This document shows, piece by piece, positions 1-14,089 of a stretch of 64,000 nt of DNA; the stretch's first letter is position 1; the number at the start of each line of letters is the position of its first letter. The stretch lies in contig OX485803.1 of assembly GCA_950295325.1 (NCBI GenBank), forward strand, positions 41,059,554 through 41,123,553. The letters run 5' to 3'. The DNA is from Polytrichum commune. Its lineage: Eukaryota; Streptophyta; Polytrichopsida; Polytrichales; Polytrichaceae. A model generated the notes under the pieces. The model was not told where the DNA came from and searched no databases. It was given only the letters and a program-made list of their open reading frames with translations. The translations under genes and the position numbers were made by a program.

Positions 1-3000
1 ACGTACCTTTTTAGAATACAAATAGCACAATATTGACCTAAATGCTATGTAGGATTATTTAACGATGCCAATATGATAAATTACGAAAGCTTTGATGCCT
101 TCCATTGTTTTCCAAACAACAGTCCAATTGTTCCATTATTGAATGCTTGGTCCATTGTTAACTATGGAGCCAACACCTCATTATAAAAAAAATTATGATG
201 TTATATTGACATTGTTTATTGAAAGCCAATTAAACTATCGAGGTATAAACTAAGCACAAAACAAGAATGTGAGTCGCATCTTTTCAAATTTTGATCATTT
301 GTATCCTATCCAAAATTGACCTTTTATCAAGTATAGTTTTTAAATTAGTAGAATATCTTATTATCACTCAAAAAATGCACACCTAGGGTGCCCTTGGATG
401 TAAATATAAATTTAGTTTATCAATTATCATTGTCACCTGTGATTATAATATTTAGTCCTTGGCAAAAGATAATGTATTGAATAGTATCAAAACCCACAAT
501 CTTTAAACAAATATAATGTTACAACTTGGTGACAACTTGTATAAATTGTGTAAGGTAGATGAGACTAATGTGGACACCTCCAACTCTATGGAATCATCTA
601 ACTGACGGATTCGAGCATTAGAAGCTTGAGCAAGGTAGCAATTGCGAACCAGGACCAAAGAATTTGAAATCACTGAAATCGGAGTTCAGGAAGGTGCTGA
701 TCTAGGTTCTAGAATCAAAGATTCTCTACTTCCTAATGTGGTGCTATGAGAGGGGAACTCTTTTGTCATTCAATGTTGTGTATGTGGATAACATCATTAG
801 CAGATTCTACATGGATCATTTGCCAATGAAAACCACGTTTAATGTGATTGTTGGTTGTGTCATGTCTCCAAAGTGGTCACATGTAAGATAAAATGTTGTT
901 GAATTGCTTTTTCATTATAAAATACCCACAATACAAGTTGGTGAGCACCTCACAACCACATGCCGCCTCTTAATTTGCCCACCTTAGGCACAAAATCAAG
1001 TGTGTCATAACTTGACGGATAGCACTCCACATTATGGAGGATAGTGGATATAGTTTGACTTTTGCAGAGGTGACTAACCCAAATATCATCAAGATAGTGG
1101 CTAAATCATGTATTATTCACCCACCTAATTTAAGCACCGATTAGGAACCAAAAATAGTTGTCTGATTAAGAAAGCTAACCAAATTAGCCTCATCTACCTT
1201 ACATATATGTCAATGCAACATCATAAATTTCATTTAATGACATGATATTTACATCACTTTGCTTCTCTTTTAGATTATGCTCCAAATTACAGTGCTACAA
1301 TGAAACACATATTAATAGATAATACATATATTAATATATTAATACAGTGTGTGATGTGGATCATACCTGAGCCATCCTTCAAAAGATTCTCCTGGAATTG
1401 CAAATCACAGTTGCCCAAGAAACATGCTACGCCTGTTAGTCCGACTTACAGGAGGACGTGAGTACATTATCTCTTAAATCCACCTCTTGGTTCTGTATAT
1501 CATACAATCTCGATTGATCTCTTTTGGTGCCCTAAAATTTCAGCTGATTTTGCAAGAGGTTTTCAGATGAGAAAGCCTTTCCTATGTTGTTCCTTAGACT
1601 GCTTGCAAAGTATCTTCTCGTAGAACATGCAGGTTCACTTCCCTATTTGATTACATGAATTGACTTGGAGTACATTCCACAGGATTGACCTACATGCTGA
1701 CTTGGCATGTTCTTGATTAGAAACTGCATTGAGTTTACAAAGCCCACTGAGACTGCACAATTGATTTGAGAGAAACGCAAATAACAAGGATTATACTCAT
1801 GTAGAAGACATCCAGTAAGTATGAAGACAATGACACTGTTGATGATAAGTACAGCAGCCGGGAAGAATAAATTCATTGCAAATTGCATGACAAGGCCTTA
1901 GGAAGTAACAAGTTCATCCTTACCCATAACGCTCCAGAAGATGTTCAGAATTTGTCATTAGCTCAGAAGTGTCATCTCTGTGAAATCAGAAAGTCGTTGC
2001 CCTAAACAAAACTTTGGGCCATGAGAGTAATTGGATTTTTTCCAAAAGTGATTTACTTTGGGCCATGAGAGTAATTGAATCAATCCACTGCCTGAAAGAG
2101 AGGCATGGGACGTCTGCTGGAAAAATCCATGCACACCTCTTGAAAAAGAATCAGCTCATGAAATAAGAGACTCATTCAGCCTCATCCTACTTTCAGGCAT
2201 AAAAGTTTTAAGTTCCAACACTCTTGAATTGAGAGGAAAGAGGGAAGAGGGCCCTGAGGACAGTCAAACAAGCTCTGATGAATGTGGCACCACCTCTTAC
2301 AAGTATCAAAATTGCCACTTCCTGCACTCATTGTCAAGAAAACCTTAGCACAAAATGACACGTCCAAACATACCAGAATAACAGCCATTGCTGTGGTGAT
2401 GCTTAAGAAAGTGAATGTCATGTATCCACTATAAATTGATAATTGTGGAAAAATTAGAATAAATTCCATAGCACTAGTACAAGCTCATGGATGTAGATTA
2501 CAGTTCAGAGCAATGAGTTAGATGGAAACTAAAGGATCAGAGAGAAGAAGACCTAGGTACTAGTTAATGTAGAGAGATCACCTGATCGTTGGGCACAATG
2601 TAAGGCAAGTTGAGGAGGCCTGATAATCTCTAATAACCATACAACTAAAGTTCCTGAGCTTGGTGCCCATGATGTTGAATGATGATGCGCTATTCAAAAG
2701 TCACCGGCTCCCTGATGTCCAGTCAACTGACTGAAGAAGGATTGGGAGACACTAATATGCAAGATTAGCTACAACTCCCAGGATAAATGAGTGCCCAAGA
2801 GTAGTTCAGAATTTGGAGGCGCTGATCCCAAAAATGCGAAGAGTGCACAAGCCCGGTTGAAAGTGCCCAAACTACTTAACCTACGGGAATTGTCTGATGC
2901 ACGCCTATGACATGCTTATTCACATATGTATGTGTGATACAGAATGGAAGTGAATTTACATGGACAGGTGAATCTACAGCTGCAATGGGAAGATTTTGGG

Positions 3001-3147
3001 AGATACAGTTGTTGACCATTCTGGCAGCTTAATGTGCAGTAAGGCCTGTAAGTCCCAGGATATCCAGGTTTCTCCCCACTGGACAACAAAATGCAGTGGG
3101 TTACTTACACCCCACCCCTTTGGTGTTAAACACAATGGATTCCACTA
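1..3147. other. Downstream flank with no confident gene
   Basis: This lies downstream of the minus-strand NT-C2 gene and includes its 3' UTR (just below 3148). Two minus-strand open frames (2182-2469 from a real ATG, and 1643-1888) have long hydrophobic runs like transmembrane segments, and a GTAAGA donor-like site lies inside the first. I could not join them into a gene. A direct repeat of about 20 bases occurs near 2017 and 2053. The rest is AT-rich with nothing I recognise. Confidence 0.4.
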
Positions 3148-6100
3148 TTACTGCCTTCGCCCATTCCGGAGGTTTCGTATGGTCATAACAAGCTCCTCAC
3201 GCTCAACCTCCACTTCCGCAAAGCGTAGACTCATGGAAGAGTATCGATCCCGCATATCTCGCAATTCACCTTCCAATTGTTTGACTCGTTTCCGCAGTCC
3301 TACAAGATCATTGACAACTGTGTCCACATCCCCAAAGTTTTGGAGTGCAACAGCATGGACATTCTGTTGCTCCGCAAATGCACTGATTCCAGGCCAAAAG
3401 ACCCACAATAATCCGTCAGCACTACATAAAACCCAGCAGAAGAATATTCACAAGTATTAACAAAGGAATGCTGGTGACATTGAGAATTAGTTTGCCCAAA
3501 ATTAACTACTACATTGGGACCAAGGTACAAATAAAAATAGAAAATTTGTAAAATTCCCAATGTCCATGTATTTTTACAGAAAGATACTTTGCAAAATGAG
3601 TTAAGTTAATAAACTGATAGACAGTGAGAAGAAGATATATCCAAAACTGCCTAAGAGATTTAAAAACGACTGTCCCATATGTGTTTCTTGCAAAAAATTA
3701 TTGTCCGCTAGAACCACAACATCTCTGCTTGAAAGACAAACTGCAACCAGATGGGACATGAAACATTGAAATTTCCAAGTATGATGAGCAAGGAAAGGTG
3801 CGGGTCCAACATACCTTCGCAGTTGCAATTTGTACATGTTGTTTGCCTCCATTGCTTCAGCTAATTCTGTCTCCAAATGTAGAACTCTCTCAACCATATC
3901 ATTGCCACCAGCAGCCACCTTGTATTTCTGGAGTCTCGCCTCCAGCTTCTCATTGACCTGCAATATATGCAAATGAACATGTCACGTTTCCCATACATTT
4001 TGAGCGCAAACCAAGAAACATGTAGGCCCTACTTCAACCGTATCTACCAAACACGCCAATGAGGAAATAGATCAAAACATAAGACACATGCCCATGAGAA
4101 TATCAAGCTGACCCATAGCCATCTAGTAATCAGATAATTTTGGTTGGCAATGTCCAAAATCCCAGTTGTAGACATCATCTTCCAGTTGGCAGTGAATTAT
4201 GAATCTCTCCCTGGCTTTTGCAAAGAGACTTAATCTTAACAACTATACTAACGAAGGTGTGCATTGACTTCACCTGGTTGATTACAGTGTCCATATGTGC
4301 AGCTTAGGGCAGGGCAAGTTGAGCAGAGACAAATGAATATTAACAAGATTGCAAGAGGCTCTTGCTTAATTATTGTGACTACAACCCAAGCATGAAAGAG
4401 GGGAAGAGTTCAAACCTCTTGCAATCGTTCCAATTCACTCTGAAGCATCTCTTGTGTGGTAAGTTTGGATTGCAGTTCGCTAATGAGACGACTAGAGGCT
4501 GCATTCTGGTTATGCAGCCGTGTTAACTGCCATTCAAAAACAAAATACAAATTCAGGCCTCACAAAGTAGTTCCCATCTGGCATAAATAAACTTCCAAAA
4601 ATCTTCATGTAGAAAAACTCTTAATCCTGAATGCCACAACTAGCACTAAGCTCATCATCAGAAGAGATCGAATAAGCCTCATGTAGCTCAGAGAAGATTT
4701 TAACAAGACCTCCAGTATGTAATTTCAGCTGCAAATAAGAGTCATATGAACTGCATAGGAACATGGTATACTTGAAACGATGACTTGGAAATTACCTCCA
4801 TTTGAAGTTGCTGTAGATCTGAGTCAGGAGGCCCCTCAGCTAGCTGCTCGTTGGCTAACTCTAAACGCTCAATTTCTGTGAGCCACATTATTTCTTTCTG
4901 TTTGAAATCTTGCTTTAACTTCTCTATTTCATTTACCCTGTTAATGACATCTTCCTGCATATATGCAAAATTTAGGTCAATACAATGCCAAATCATCTGC
5001 ATCAAGTTTATAACCATGCACTTGTTTATTACAATTGATTGAACTCTTAAGCACAACACCTAAAAGGAGCAGCACTGCAATACATCCCATTTGGTCTTCT
5101 GATTTCATACATCTCCTTACCTCATGAGCCTCATGGCCATTGCTTGACCTAGAAATTGATCTTGAATGAGATTTTGCATTTCCATTGCTAGTTGCCTTCC
5201 TTAGTTGTTCTGTATACAGTGTTCGTTCATTTTGTTCATCTTCCAGTGCCAGTTCCAATTCCCTGATGCGATTCTCCAGGGCAGCCTTCTCCTTTTGAAC
5301 CATGGGACCCTTTTGCAGATCTTCTTCCACCTTTTCAGCCTGGTGATGTGGTGAGTCTTTCAGCATGGATAAGTTTCTGAATTCAGTAGCAGACTTCAAC
5401 TCCACATCCTCAAGGTCGTTCTGCAGTTTAGCAACTTGAACACCTAGGGCTTTTGACATAGCGATAGCATTCATGTGATCAGTAGTGACAGCATCCAACC
5501 TGTCCTCCAGCAGTACGCGAGTGCTTTCAAAGAATTGAGTCTGGATTTGAAGTTCTTGCTTGGCTTCCTTAAGTTCTCTTTGCAGTTGCTCAACTTCTTG
5601 TTCCAAACGATGTTGGGAAGTTTTTGAGTCTTCATGCTCAGCAGTGACTTCACTCAACTCCTCTCTCAAATGCTTCACAAGTTCCTGGTGCTTTGTCAAT
5701 GTAGCATCCAAAGTAGCTTGAAGCTGAACCTTCTCACTAAGAAGGTAGGACTTTTCCTCCTCAACCACTCCTGCTTCCTGCTGGTGCAAGTCTCTCTCTT
5801 TCGTCATGTATTTCAATTGTAATTGGAGACTACTTACATGATCCACCGTTTGCAATTTCTCTGATTCCAGATCTGCCAACTTGCTCTCTAAACTGGCCTT
5901 TAAAGCTTCGAGTTCTGAACATCTTGTTTCTGAAGTCCTCTTTTGCATCTCAAGGCTGTCCATTTGCTCTGCTAAATACTCCAACTCCTCCAATGCTTGT
6001 TTTAAGCGCTCCTGGCTCAATTGTACTCTCTCCTCAGCTCTACGTTGTATGCTCTCCTTCTCCAGCTTTTCACTATCGAGAAGCTTCCTTAGATTCTCCA

Positions 6101-9100
6101 ACTCCATCCAACTATTACTGTCCTCAGCGGAGGCACTGGTCGAGATTTCATGTTCCAGCTCCTCTACACGCAACCTTCACATCCAAATTGAAGTATGAAA
6201 ATGCAACCCACAAAATATCTCTTCTGCATGGTGAATAAACTAAAAGCCTGCAAAGTGTATATGTAAAGGGCTGGAGAGATTAGGCTTAGAGCTGGACAGA
6301 AGAAACGTCAAGATCCAACATGTGAGCAAGGAGATCAGGTAGGGAGCAATCACAAGAACTGAAACTTATATATACCTGCTGAGTCTGCATTCTTCTTGAG
6401 AATCCTGAAGTTCCCTTTCCAACCCGGCCACAGTATCAGCCAACTGCTGAAATAACTGACCATTTGCAACTTCCCTTTCTTTGCCAAGATTGTTCCGTTC
6501 CCCGCCTTCTAACAAAGTCTTTGTCTTCTTCAGTTCTTCATTCTCCACCTGAAGGAGGTGAATCATATTCTCAGTTTCTTCTCGTTCATCAAGTAGATGA
6601 GCTGCTTCCTCCTTCAACCTACTAAGTTCTCCCTGTAGGCTTGCAATTTTTCCTAGCAGCTGTGCACGCCCTTCCTCAGCAGTTTCCGAGTCAACCTCAA
6701 CCTGCCTGAGAAACACCATTCTTTCCTCTTTAGTGAATGACTTGCACAAAAGAAATCTGATGTACAAGAGAGTTACAGATGACTAGAAATATAAAGGATC
6801 GCAATGCTGAATCTCAGATGCTAGAAACTATCAAAGGTAGAAAATGAATTTCGATTGGGCAATCAAGGTTCTGCAACAACCATATGCAGCACATGGCACA
6901 CTTGAACAGAAGCCTGAACTTCCACCCTCCTGTTCACATTTATCATCTAACACATGGGCTACCATCCATACCAAGCCCTTCTAATTACACTAAAGGTTCA
7001 GGAGAAATTTGTACAAGTCAAGAAGAGCAAAACCAGCCAATGACATTGCCCTGTTGCAATCTCAATGACAGGACAATATGAAGGGTGAAAAGCAGCTGTA
7101 ATTGATGTCTTGAGCATGTAAAGGGATTCTACATCCAGTAACTAGTAGCAAATACAAAGCCCAGGAGGCAGATTAACAAAAGAGATAAAGGTGACTTCCA
7201 GGACTTTAAACATTGCTGATAGAGACAATTCAGAATTGCATGTTAATGAATACAAAATCTTGGAAAAGAAACTGTTTCAATACGAAAGAGTGCCCTCATA
7301 ACATGTACTTCGTAAAATTTTCCCAACAACAATTGTATGGGTGCCAAAACCTCAAAATTACTTGCAGATAAAAGTGAAAAACATGTTCAAAACAAATTAT
7401 GCACCTAGATTGATGTGATGAAATGCTTTCAGCAGACTGAATTTCACGTTTCTCCAATTTAGCCTGCAAGTCTGTATTCTCATCTGTCAGCCGAATGGTA
7501 TCTGCCTCTAGCTCCTCTACGTCTTGCTGCAACTGTCTCACCATATTCTGTAGGCCACTTACAAGCACATCACTGCTATCCCCTGCAGATACAGAAGCAT
7601 TCTTCTGCACTTGAAGGTTCCTGGCTTCCAGACGTGTAATCTCGAAATGCAATTTCTGGATTTCACCTTCTTTAGCAGCAACTTTCTCAGACCATTCATT
7701 CTCTACCTGTTTAACCACGTCATCAGGCACATAAGGCTGCAGTGTCTCAACATTCTTAGCTGCTTTCAGAAGATCATCGATTTCTGAGACAAGCGCTGAA
7801 TTAGATTCTTGTGTCTTATGCAGCTGTGAGTTCAAATTCTTGATTGTGGTCTTTTCCAACATGATTTCCTCCTTCAGCTCCTGAATAACCCGTTGAGCCT
7901 CTTCTACAGACCATCTGTAGAATAGAGAATTGCACAACAGATTTAGTAACTCTGCATTCCATTCCAAACTCAAATCTAGAGGTGAGATCACTATATATAC
8001 ATCACAGTTTGTGATTGAACAACATCATCATCCTAAGTATAGGATGTTTAGGTAGTGCATTAAGTTTCAATGATTTAGTTGAAATTTTGTGGCTCAGCAA
8101 AATGGGGATCTGCCGTATGTGGTGGATGTCAAACGCCATGTAGAAATGCCTTCTTATATCAACCTTACGTGAAATTTAGAGAAAATTCACATCCTAGGAC
8201 AAACAACACAAAAGAATGACCAAACAAGAAAGAGCCACCTCAGTCCTTCACTTAGAAATCACATCCGGAATGTCAGAAACTGATAACATGCTGCTAGAGA
8301 CTTCTCCTCATATATAGAGACCTGAAAGTGTGTGAACCATTCACTAAAAAGATGGTGTAAACTTCCTCTCATTTCATGATATCTTTGGCTAACAGAAAGT
8401 AAGTGATACTCATTCTCAACATTGTTGAAGCCTTCCCAAATCCTTCAATATTCCTACAAATCATGTTATCTCCCTGTAAGACTCACAAGCATTCTGAATA
8501 AAATAAAATAAAATAAATACAATTCCAAATCACTAGGTGCACCAAATTGGTGACTTGGTGAACTGACATATTCTGACCTCCTAGATGCTGTTAAAATGGA
8601 GTGTCTTCCCCCGCAAGATTGCATGAACCACTTGGAAACTAGAAAGTACTTAGCGCACCAGTATTTCGTACTTCGAAGAGATGACAAGGACTACCCACCT
8701 GGCCTTATTCTCCCCGATAACTTGATCTTGGAAAGCCTGCTTCTCCATCTTTAGTTGCTCAACCTCTTGCTTCAACCCATCTCGTTCAGACACTAGAGCA
8801 GATAATTCCATCTCCTGTTCTTTGCTGAGCTGAACAGTAGTGTCAAGTTTGTGACTCAATTGCTGTACATCACCAGTGAGCTTACGAGCCTGCCTCTGCG
8901 AAGTTGTAACCTCCATCCGAAGTTCTTCTACAGTGGACTCAGCTGCTTCTAAGTTGGCCTTAAAAGAATTCTCATTCCTTGAAGAACTCTGAGGTGTTGC
9001 TGGCTGCGAACCCCAATTACTAGGAATGCTTTGTTCTACATTCTTAGATTGGTCAGGTCCACCTGAAGTTGCTGATGAAGACAGTGTCCGCTTGTGAGTG

Positions 9101-12089
9101 AAGCTTGGTGCTGGAGATGCATCAACCCTCTCTGACACACTAGCAAATGAGCTTGAAGGAGATATATTTTCTCCCTGGTACCCTTGACCACTTTCATTGA
9201 AGGAATTGGTGCCTGGTGTGGATGGAACCTCCAAAGAATCAAAGCTACTGCTGCTATAGCGCAAGGAAGACTGCGACACATTCCTCTACAATAATACAGT
9301 GGAGAGGAAATTCAGAAGAATAAAATGGCAGTGATAGATACTCTGAACTGAACACTTAATTCAACCAATGAAATGTGAGCTTCAAATGCCTTGAGACAGA
9401 CTGACATGCCCTATGCCACAGTTTTTATGCAGAGGATATCCAGGTTCCCAACAGTAGTGATATGACAGTGTGTAAACATTAAACAAAATTGGTATACTCA
9501 CCTGCTGCAGCTTTTTTGCTCCTGGTGATACTGGAGATAGAGGGGGAGATTCAATTGTCACCTGCTTAAATACCACAGTTGAGAAATCAGCATTTGTTCA
9601 CATCACCTGTTTGAGCTGTATTGGGAACAAAGCAATAATGCAAGAACCAAAGGGACAAATAAAAATCATTTAAACCAAGGCACAAATAAATTTCATCTAA
9701 ATGACAAATGATGTAGACCCCGATCAGCTACTATGGGCTGTGCTAACACAGTCCAAGGGTATATCCAACCTTTCGAGGACTTTTCAGGTGGCCTCCATTG
9801 CTTGGTACAACAATTGTAGGCCTGGCAGGCTGACTCTCATCATCTGAACCAACTTCGGCTTCCTCTTCATCTGCATCATTCCTGAGTTTTATTGCCCTGT
9901 CTGAGTCCTTGCCACTGATGGATAATAGTGATCATAATCAGATGTGCTCCAAAAAATACATGAGTCTACCTTGCTAGGAGCATCACTACATGGGCAGATG
10001 TTGAACACATACAGGTGGGGAATGAGTGCCTTCACAATGCCCACATATGGGCCAGATTGACGTTTAAAACCATCAACCCAAGATCTCGTATAAATAGGCA
10101 CGCTATAGACTTGTCATTGATGTACATACTGACTAGATAAAAGCACTTTCACATGATCCTTAGCATAGCACAGATTCTCTTTCTTTTTGTAAACATCAAC
10201 CAGCCACAAAAGCAGACCCCCATTGTACAGCACCACGTATTACTTCCATAGATGCTCCTTGAACTTAAGAGTAGTAATCATTTGATCAGACCTTCACATT
10301 AATAACAGCAATCACAAGACACACTCGCAGGAAATGCAAAGATGTATATTTAAGGAAAGAGTGCCTGAGGTAAAGTACCTCTCACTGGATCTTGCAGTTG
10401 GGCAGGTAACATTGATCTGTCAAATCACAACAATCCTTTCTTGAGCTGCTTGAGATTGGTTCTAACAGTCCATTTGCAACAAAACCTAATCAAGACCCAT
10501 GAGACAACAACAATATGACTACAAATCGATATAACATTTGCATGTCCTTAAGCCTTGATAAGAAGGTGCTCTGTCCTTGGGCGGAGTTGTGGTGTTTCCC
10601 AGCCTTACATGTAGCACCGTCCCAGTGGTGCAGCTTTTCAGAGGCAGTGCTCTCTGTTGTGCATTTTTGGATGCAGCAAACTCCCCTAAGTTGACGGTGA
10701 CCTCTCCCAGGACTCCTGACCGTGAGGAACCCTGCTCATTCAAGCATTCAAACGAACTCTTTGATTCAGTTTCATTCATCAACATCTGAAACCCTTGCTG
10801 ATGTTGACCAATCTCCATTACAGTCTCTTGAGGACAAGTATCGCATTCATTCTCCTATCAAGTTTTTATTGCAAGGATTCATGAACAGCTCCACTTACAA
10901 ACTCCTGGTAACCAAGAGAGTAAAGAGTAGAAGCAGAGGACTTTATTAATCCTTTTGCATGATCAAGGCGAGCATATAATGAAGAACTTGAAGACAGTAT
11001 CAACACAATCCGACAATGCTTACTGATGAGACAATAAACTTGTATTTCTTTTCCTCGTACTCTTTGGTCTTGGTATCATATAGAAGCCTTGTGGACTCAA
11101 TGATAATGTCAGGCCACTGACAGGTGCCATTTTTTACCACCGCTCTTGATGTCTTAGCAACAGGCCTCCCAGTCTCATACGGAATAACAGATATCACCAG
11201 CTTCTCCCATCCATGCAATGGTACCTGCCAAAAATAAGGATAATTTGGGGGTGTCATAAGATTGTAGGACTACAAGATTGACTCCAGTGTGGGGGACTCT
11301 GTTGGCAGCAAATTGCACGCAGGTCTACTAAGTGACGAAAATCCGCTTAATTATGAAAAATCCTTGAACTCAAAATTCACTACACCATCAAATTCCCATT
11401 CCAACTGCACAGTGCTCTGCCTGATATGGGTTCAGATATATCTGGCACTAGGCCCGGAGTCACAAGCCATAGTGACTGCAGATTCAAAAATAGGCACTGA
11501 GAACATTCTTGGCTAGCAAATTACTACCGACCCATAATTCATGCTCGGAACCACTTCCTGATTCGTTATGTCAAAAGGTCTCGGAGGGGGCAGCAGCAGT
11601 GCATCCATGCGTGCAGGTCTTTGTTTGTTTCATATTCAAGAAAATCTCTCTTTTCAACAGACGTATAATGCCGCAAGTATGTCAGTTTAAGGTACAATTC
11701 CTTCACGAAAACTTCTTCGTGTCATGTCAAAGACCATCCTAACACGGCTTGACCTAAATAGCCAAAAGGCCCCACTATTCAAGTATTAAACATTCACATC
11801 CCAATCTCATTTTCACATTGACACTCTATCAAATTTGTTGACAGCGAATCGAGCTGCCAAGGTCACCAGAGACTCTGAATCTGAAACATCACGACCTTCT
11901 CAGGGCGGGAGACAAGTGAAGACAGGAGCTTGAGGACGTAATAAAAGGGGCTTGGGGAAGAGAATAGAATGGTCAGCAACAAGAAGAGACAGGAGAGAGA
12001 AAGAGACAAACCCGAGTGGCATGGAAAGTGAACTTGAAATCTGCTTTTTCCTTCACTTTTTCCGGCTTCTTCTTTAAAGACTTGAACAT
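3148..12089 (-). CDS. NT-C2 domain and long coiled-coil protein (myosin heavy chain-related family)
   Basis: Fourteen exons join in phase to 1257 residues: 12089-12012, 11224-11024, 10731-10609, 10416-10379, 9914-9770, 9561-9502, 9285-8699, 7914-7405, 6705-6376, 6174-5121, 4954-4796, 4526-4416, 3957-3815, 3382-3148 (TAA). Residues 1-140 form an NT-C2 domain (EEIG1/EHBP1 N-terminal C2): start MFKSLKKKPEKVKEK, then a lysine-rich, beta-strand-like core with GWEKLVISVIPYETG. Residues 150-215 are acidic and proline/serine-rich; 216-300 are serine-rich with phospho-site-like SP motifs. From about 310 to the end is heptad-rich coiled coil. The C-terminus (SLRFAEVEVEREELVMTIRN) matches the family's typical ending. 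Arabidopsis relatives such as At1g63300 and At5g41140 are annotated 'myosin heavy chain-related' but have no motor domain. NT-C2 proteins are thought to bind membranes and act as scaffolds; the exact role here is unknown. Every junction has GT-AG sites and phase agrees throughout. An exon 3 that reads on past 10609 without splicing was rejected because CAT|GTAAGG fits exon 4. Confidence 0.9.
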
Positions 12090-13186
12090 CTTCACAGTCT
12101 GTAATGTTGCTGGCTTGAAGCCAAATAAAATATTCCTGTTCTTGACCTCTACCCTCGGCCAATGCAACCGATAAGTAAATCCCGTCCAAACAAGTGACCG
12201 ACCGTTGCAATAAGAAGTAGCTCTTCTAGTATCTTCTTCGCACCAGAATCCTCGTCTATGTCCTCTGTCATATGCACAAGAATGGACCTCTCCTCCATTC
12301 GCAAACTTCCACTACTCACACCTCGGATCTCACATCCCTGTGTATATTCCCCTGCAAAATCTTCTCCCTCTCAGATCTGCGCCCGCCGGGTACTAACAGA
12401 TTTTCCTCGCCTATGTCATCATATAAATATTTCTTTCACTCTCATTCTCCCCCTGTCCAAAATCACTGAGACTTCAGCTCCATCTCTGAGCCATAAAATC
12501 ATCGCATCCAAACAGGGCTAGCTAATGTGTTGTCGGTCAATTCCTCACCGAAGCCTCCAGAAGCGCTCGCTCTCCATTCCTTTCCTAACCTGATATCAAC
12601 CACATCTCACACATAATCCCTCCCTCATGCACATCAGTCTCCCGCTTAAGCTACCGTCCTCCCCTCTTCTTTCACAGCAACTCCCTCAAATCCACACCAA
12701 TCGGACTCCTGTTGGTCTCAAACTCTTCCAAATCGCATAATGCCGTAGTAATCCACGACCACAGGCGAGTTTTAAATCATTCGACAACAAGGAACGCCTA
12801 TTACATCCCTCTCCCCCTAAACTTCCACCATAACCTCCTGGAATCCGCACCGATGCAAACTCCGCCCGAGCTCTATCACCTCCAAACCGCGATAACTCGT
12901 AATCCACCGTCGTGCCGCCCTACGAGCATCAATCTGGCCACAAACAAATCAACAGCCCTCCCCGAACTTTTCACCGTAACTTCCTCAAGTGCGCACCAAC
13001 CCGCCTCGCGCTGGTCTCATACGGTTTCGCATTAAGAAATCTCGTATACTACAAGTACAGCACAGTATTCTCAATCGTCGAGAGGTGATGATCGGGTGAG
13101 CACGGGGATATTTCAGCGACTGGAGAGTGTCAAGCTTAGCAGCAGGTGTGAGAAGCGAGGCCCCCAAGCTCATCATGCCATGCCAA
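12090..13186 (-). promoter_or_regulatory. 5' leader and probable promoter side of the NT-C2 gene
   Basis: The stretch upstream of the minus-strand ATG (12089) is C/T-rich on the plus strand, hence purine-rich on the transcribed strand's sense copy, as in many plant 5' leaders. No coding frame here has splice sites or family likeness. I cannot place the transcription start. The open frames seen on both strands look like by-products of low stop density. Confidence 0.35.
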
Positions 13187-13380
13187 GCGGCCTGGGGTAC
13201 CGGGTCGGGCCGGGCCGGGCGCCCGTGGACCCGCTCTGGGGCACGGGCACCCATGGACCCGTTCTCCGGCGCAGGCCGGGCAGGCCGGGCAGGCCGCCAG
13301 GTGCCGGCGGCGGGCGGCTGCCCCTGCCCGGCCGGGCTCTCTGCGCGCTGCCCGGGCGGCCGGGCAATCAAGGAGGGGGG
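13187..13380. repeat. Extremely GC-rich, CpG-dense island
   Basis: About 190 bases consist almost only of G and C, with repeated GGCCGGGC and CCGGGCAGG-like words. The borders with ordinary AT-rich DNA are sharp (ends just before GGAGGGGGGCCATAAC). All frames stay open because AT-rich stops are absent, so the 60-140 residue Pro/Gly/Arg/Ala frames are not evidence of a gene. It sits about 1.1 kb upstream of the NT-C2 start codon. It could be a CpG-island promoter part, or a GC-rich repeat insertion; surrounding DNA is CpG-poor. Confidence 0.6.
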
Positions 13381-13680
13381 CCATAACTGCGCACTGGCTG
13401 GCACTCTTCATAGAATCTGCTTTCCTACTTCTTTATAATTATGTGTCCATCCTATATTTACCCCCTCTTAATTCTATACTATTAAAAGTGGACCCCCTTT
13501 TCACTTCCTAGTGTATGTAGTTCTTACGTGTTTCCTTCCCATGCGTTTCGTCCCAAACACACACCTATGTTTAGGTTCCGTTTTGGGTTTCGTCCCATAA
13601 CGGAAGGAAAAGGAACATCCGTGTTTTTACTTTGACATGCAATGTCCATTCACGGCCTCCTGCCAGGGGACGCGGACATG

Positions 13681-14089
13681 ACCTGTCCAGTGTTCAAGAT
13701 TGAGGTCTTCAATGCCCTTCAAATGTGATTTGGCGCTTCAAAATACACCTCTCTCAAAACAGCCCGTCAAAACACAACCTCAAATTGAAAATGAAGACGT
13801 CACTTGAAGTCTTCAATATAATATGTCCACCACAAGAACCAACAAGTGTAGGGCATTGTCACTACAAGAGGTGGAGTTAGATGGTTGATTCTTAATTCTT
13901 CACATTGTAACTAGAAACATATACCATATAGTTCATGCACAAGTTTAATATGAGTTTCGTATTTCATTTCTATATTCTTTGATTGACGTCTTGGATTTGA
14001 ACCAACCCTTCAGTTGAAGGGCTGAAATTTGAGAGCCCTTCAAAATGAAACTCATACGAGGGCTTCAATCTCGAACATTGGACCTGTCT
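13681..14089. mobile_element. Inverted-repeat element, about 410 bp
   Basis: The left end (13681-13722, ACCTGTCCAGTGTTCAAGAT...) is repeated inverted and diverged at the right end (14060-14089, ...CTCGAACATTGGACCTGTC). Internal copies of a 'CTTCAA' word run both ways. This is the structure of a non-autonomous DNA transposon or foldback element. It has no coding capacity. Confidence 0.45.

Noticed and set aside
10519-10608. Reading on from NT-C2 exon 3 (…TVLHVRLGNTTTPP…).
   Set aside because: This continues past a good donor (CAT|GTAAGG) and finds no later donor in phase. Splicing to 10416 restores the family's TVLH-I/V-x-V pattern and correct phase.
12985-13438. Overlapping open frames of 64-139 residues on both strands over the GC island.
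   Set aside because: Stops are absent simply because the DNA is almost pure G+C. The translations are low-complexity Pro/Gly/Arg/Ala without splice or family support.
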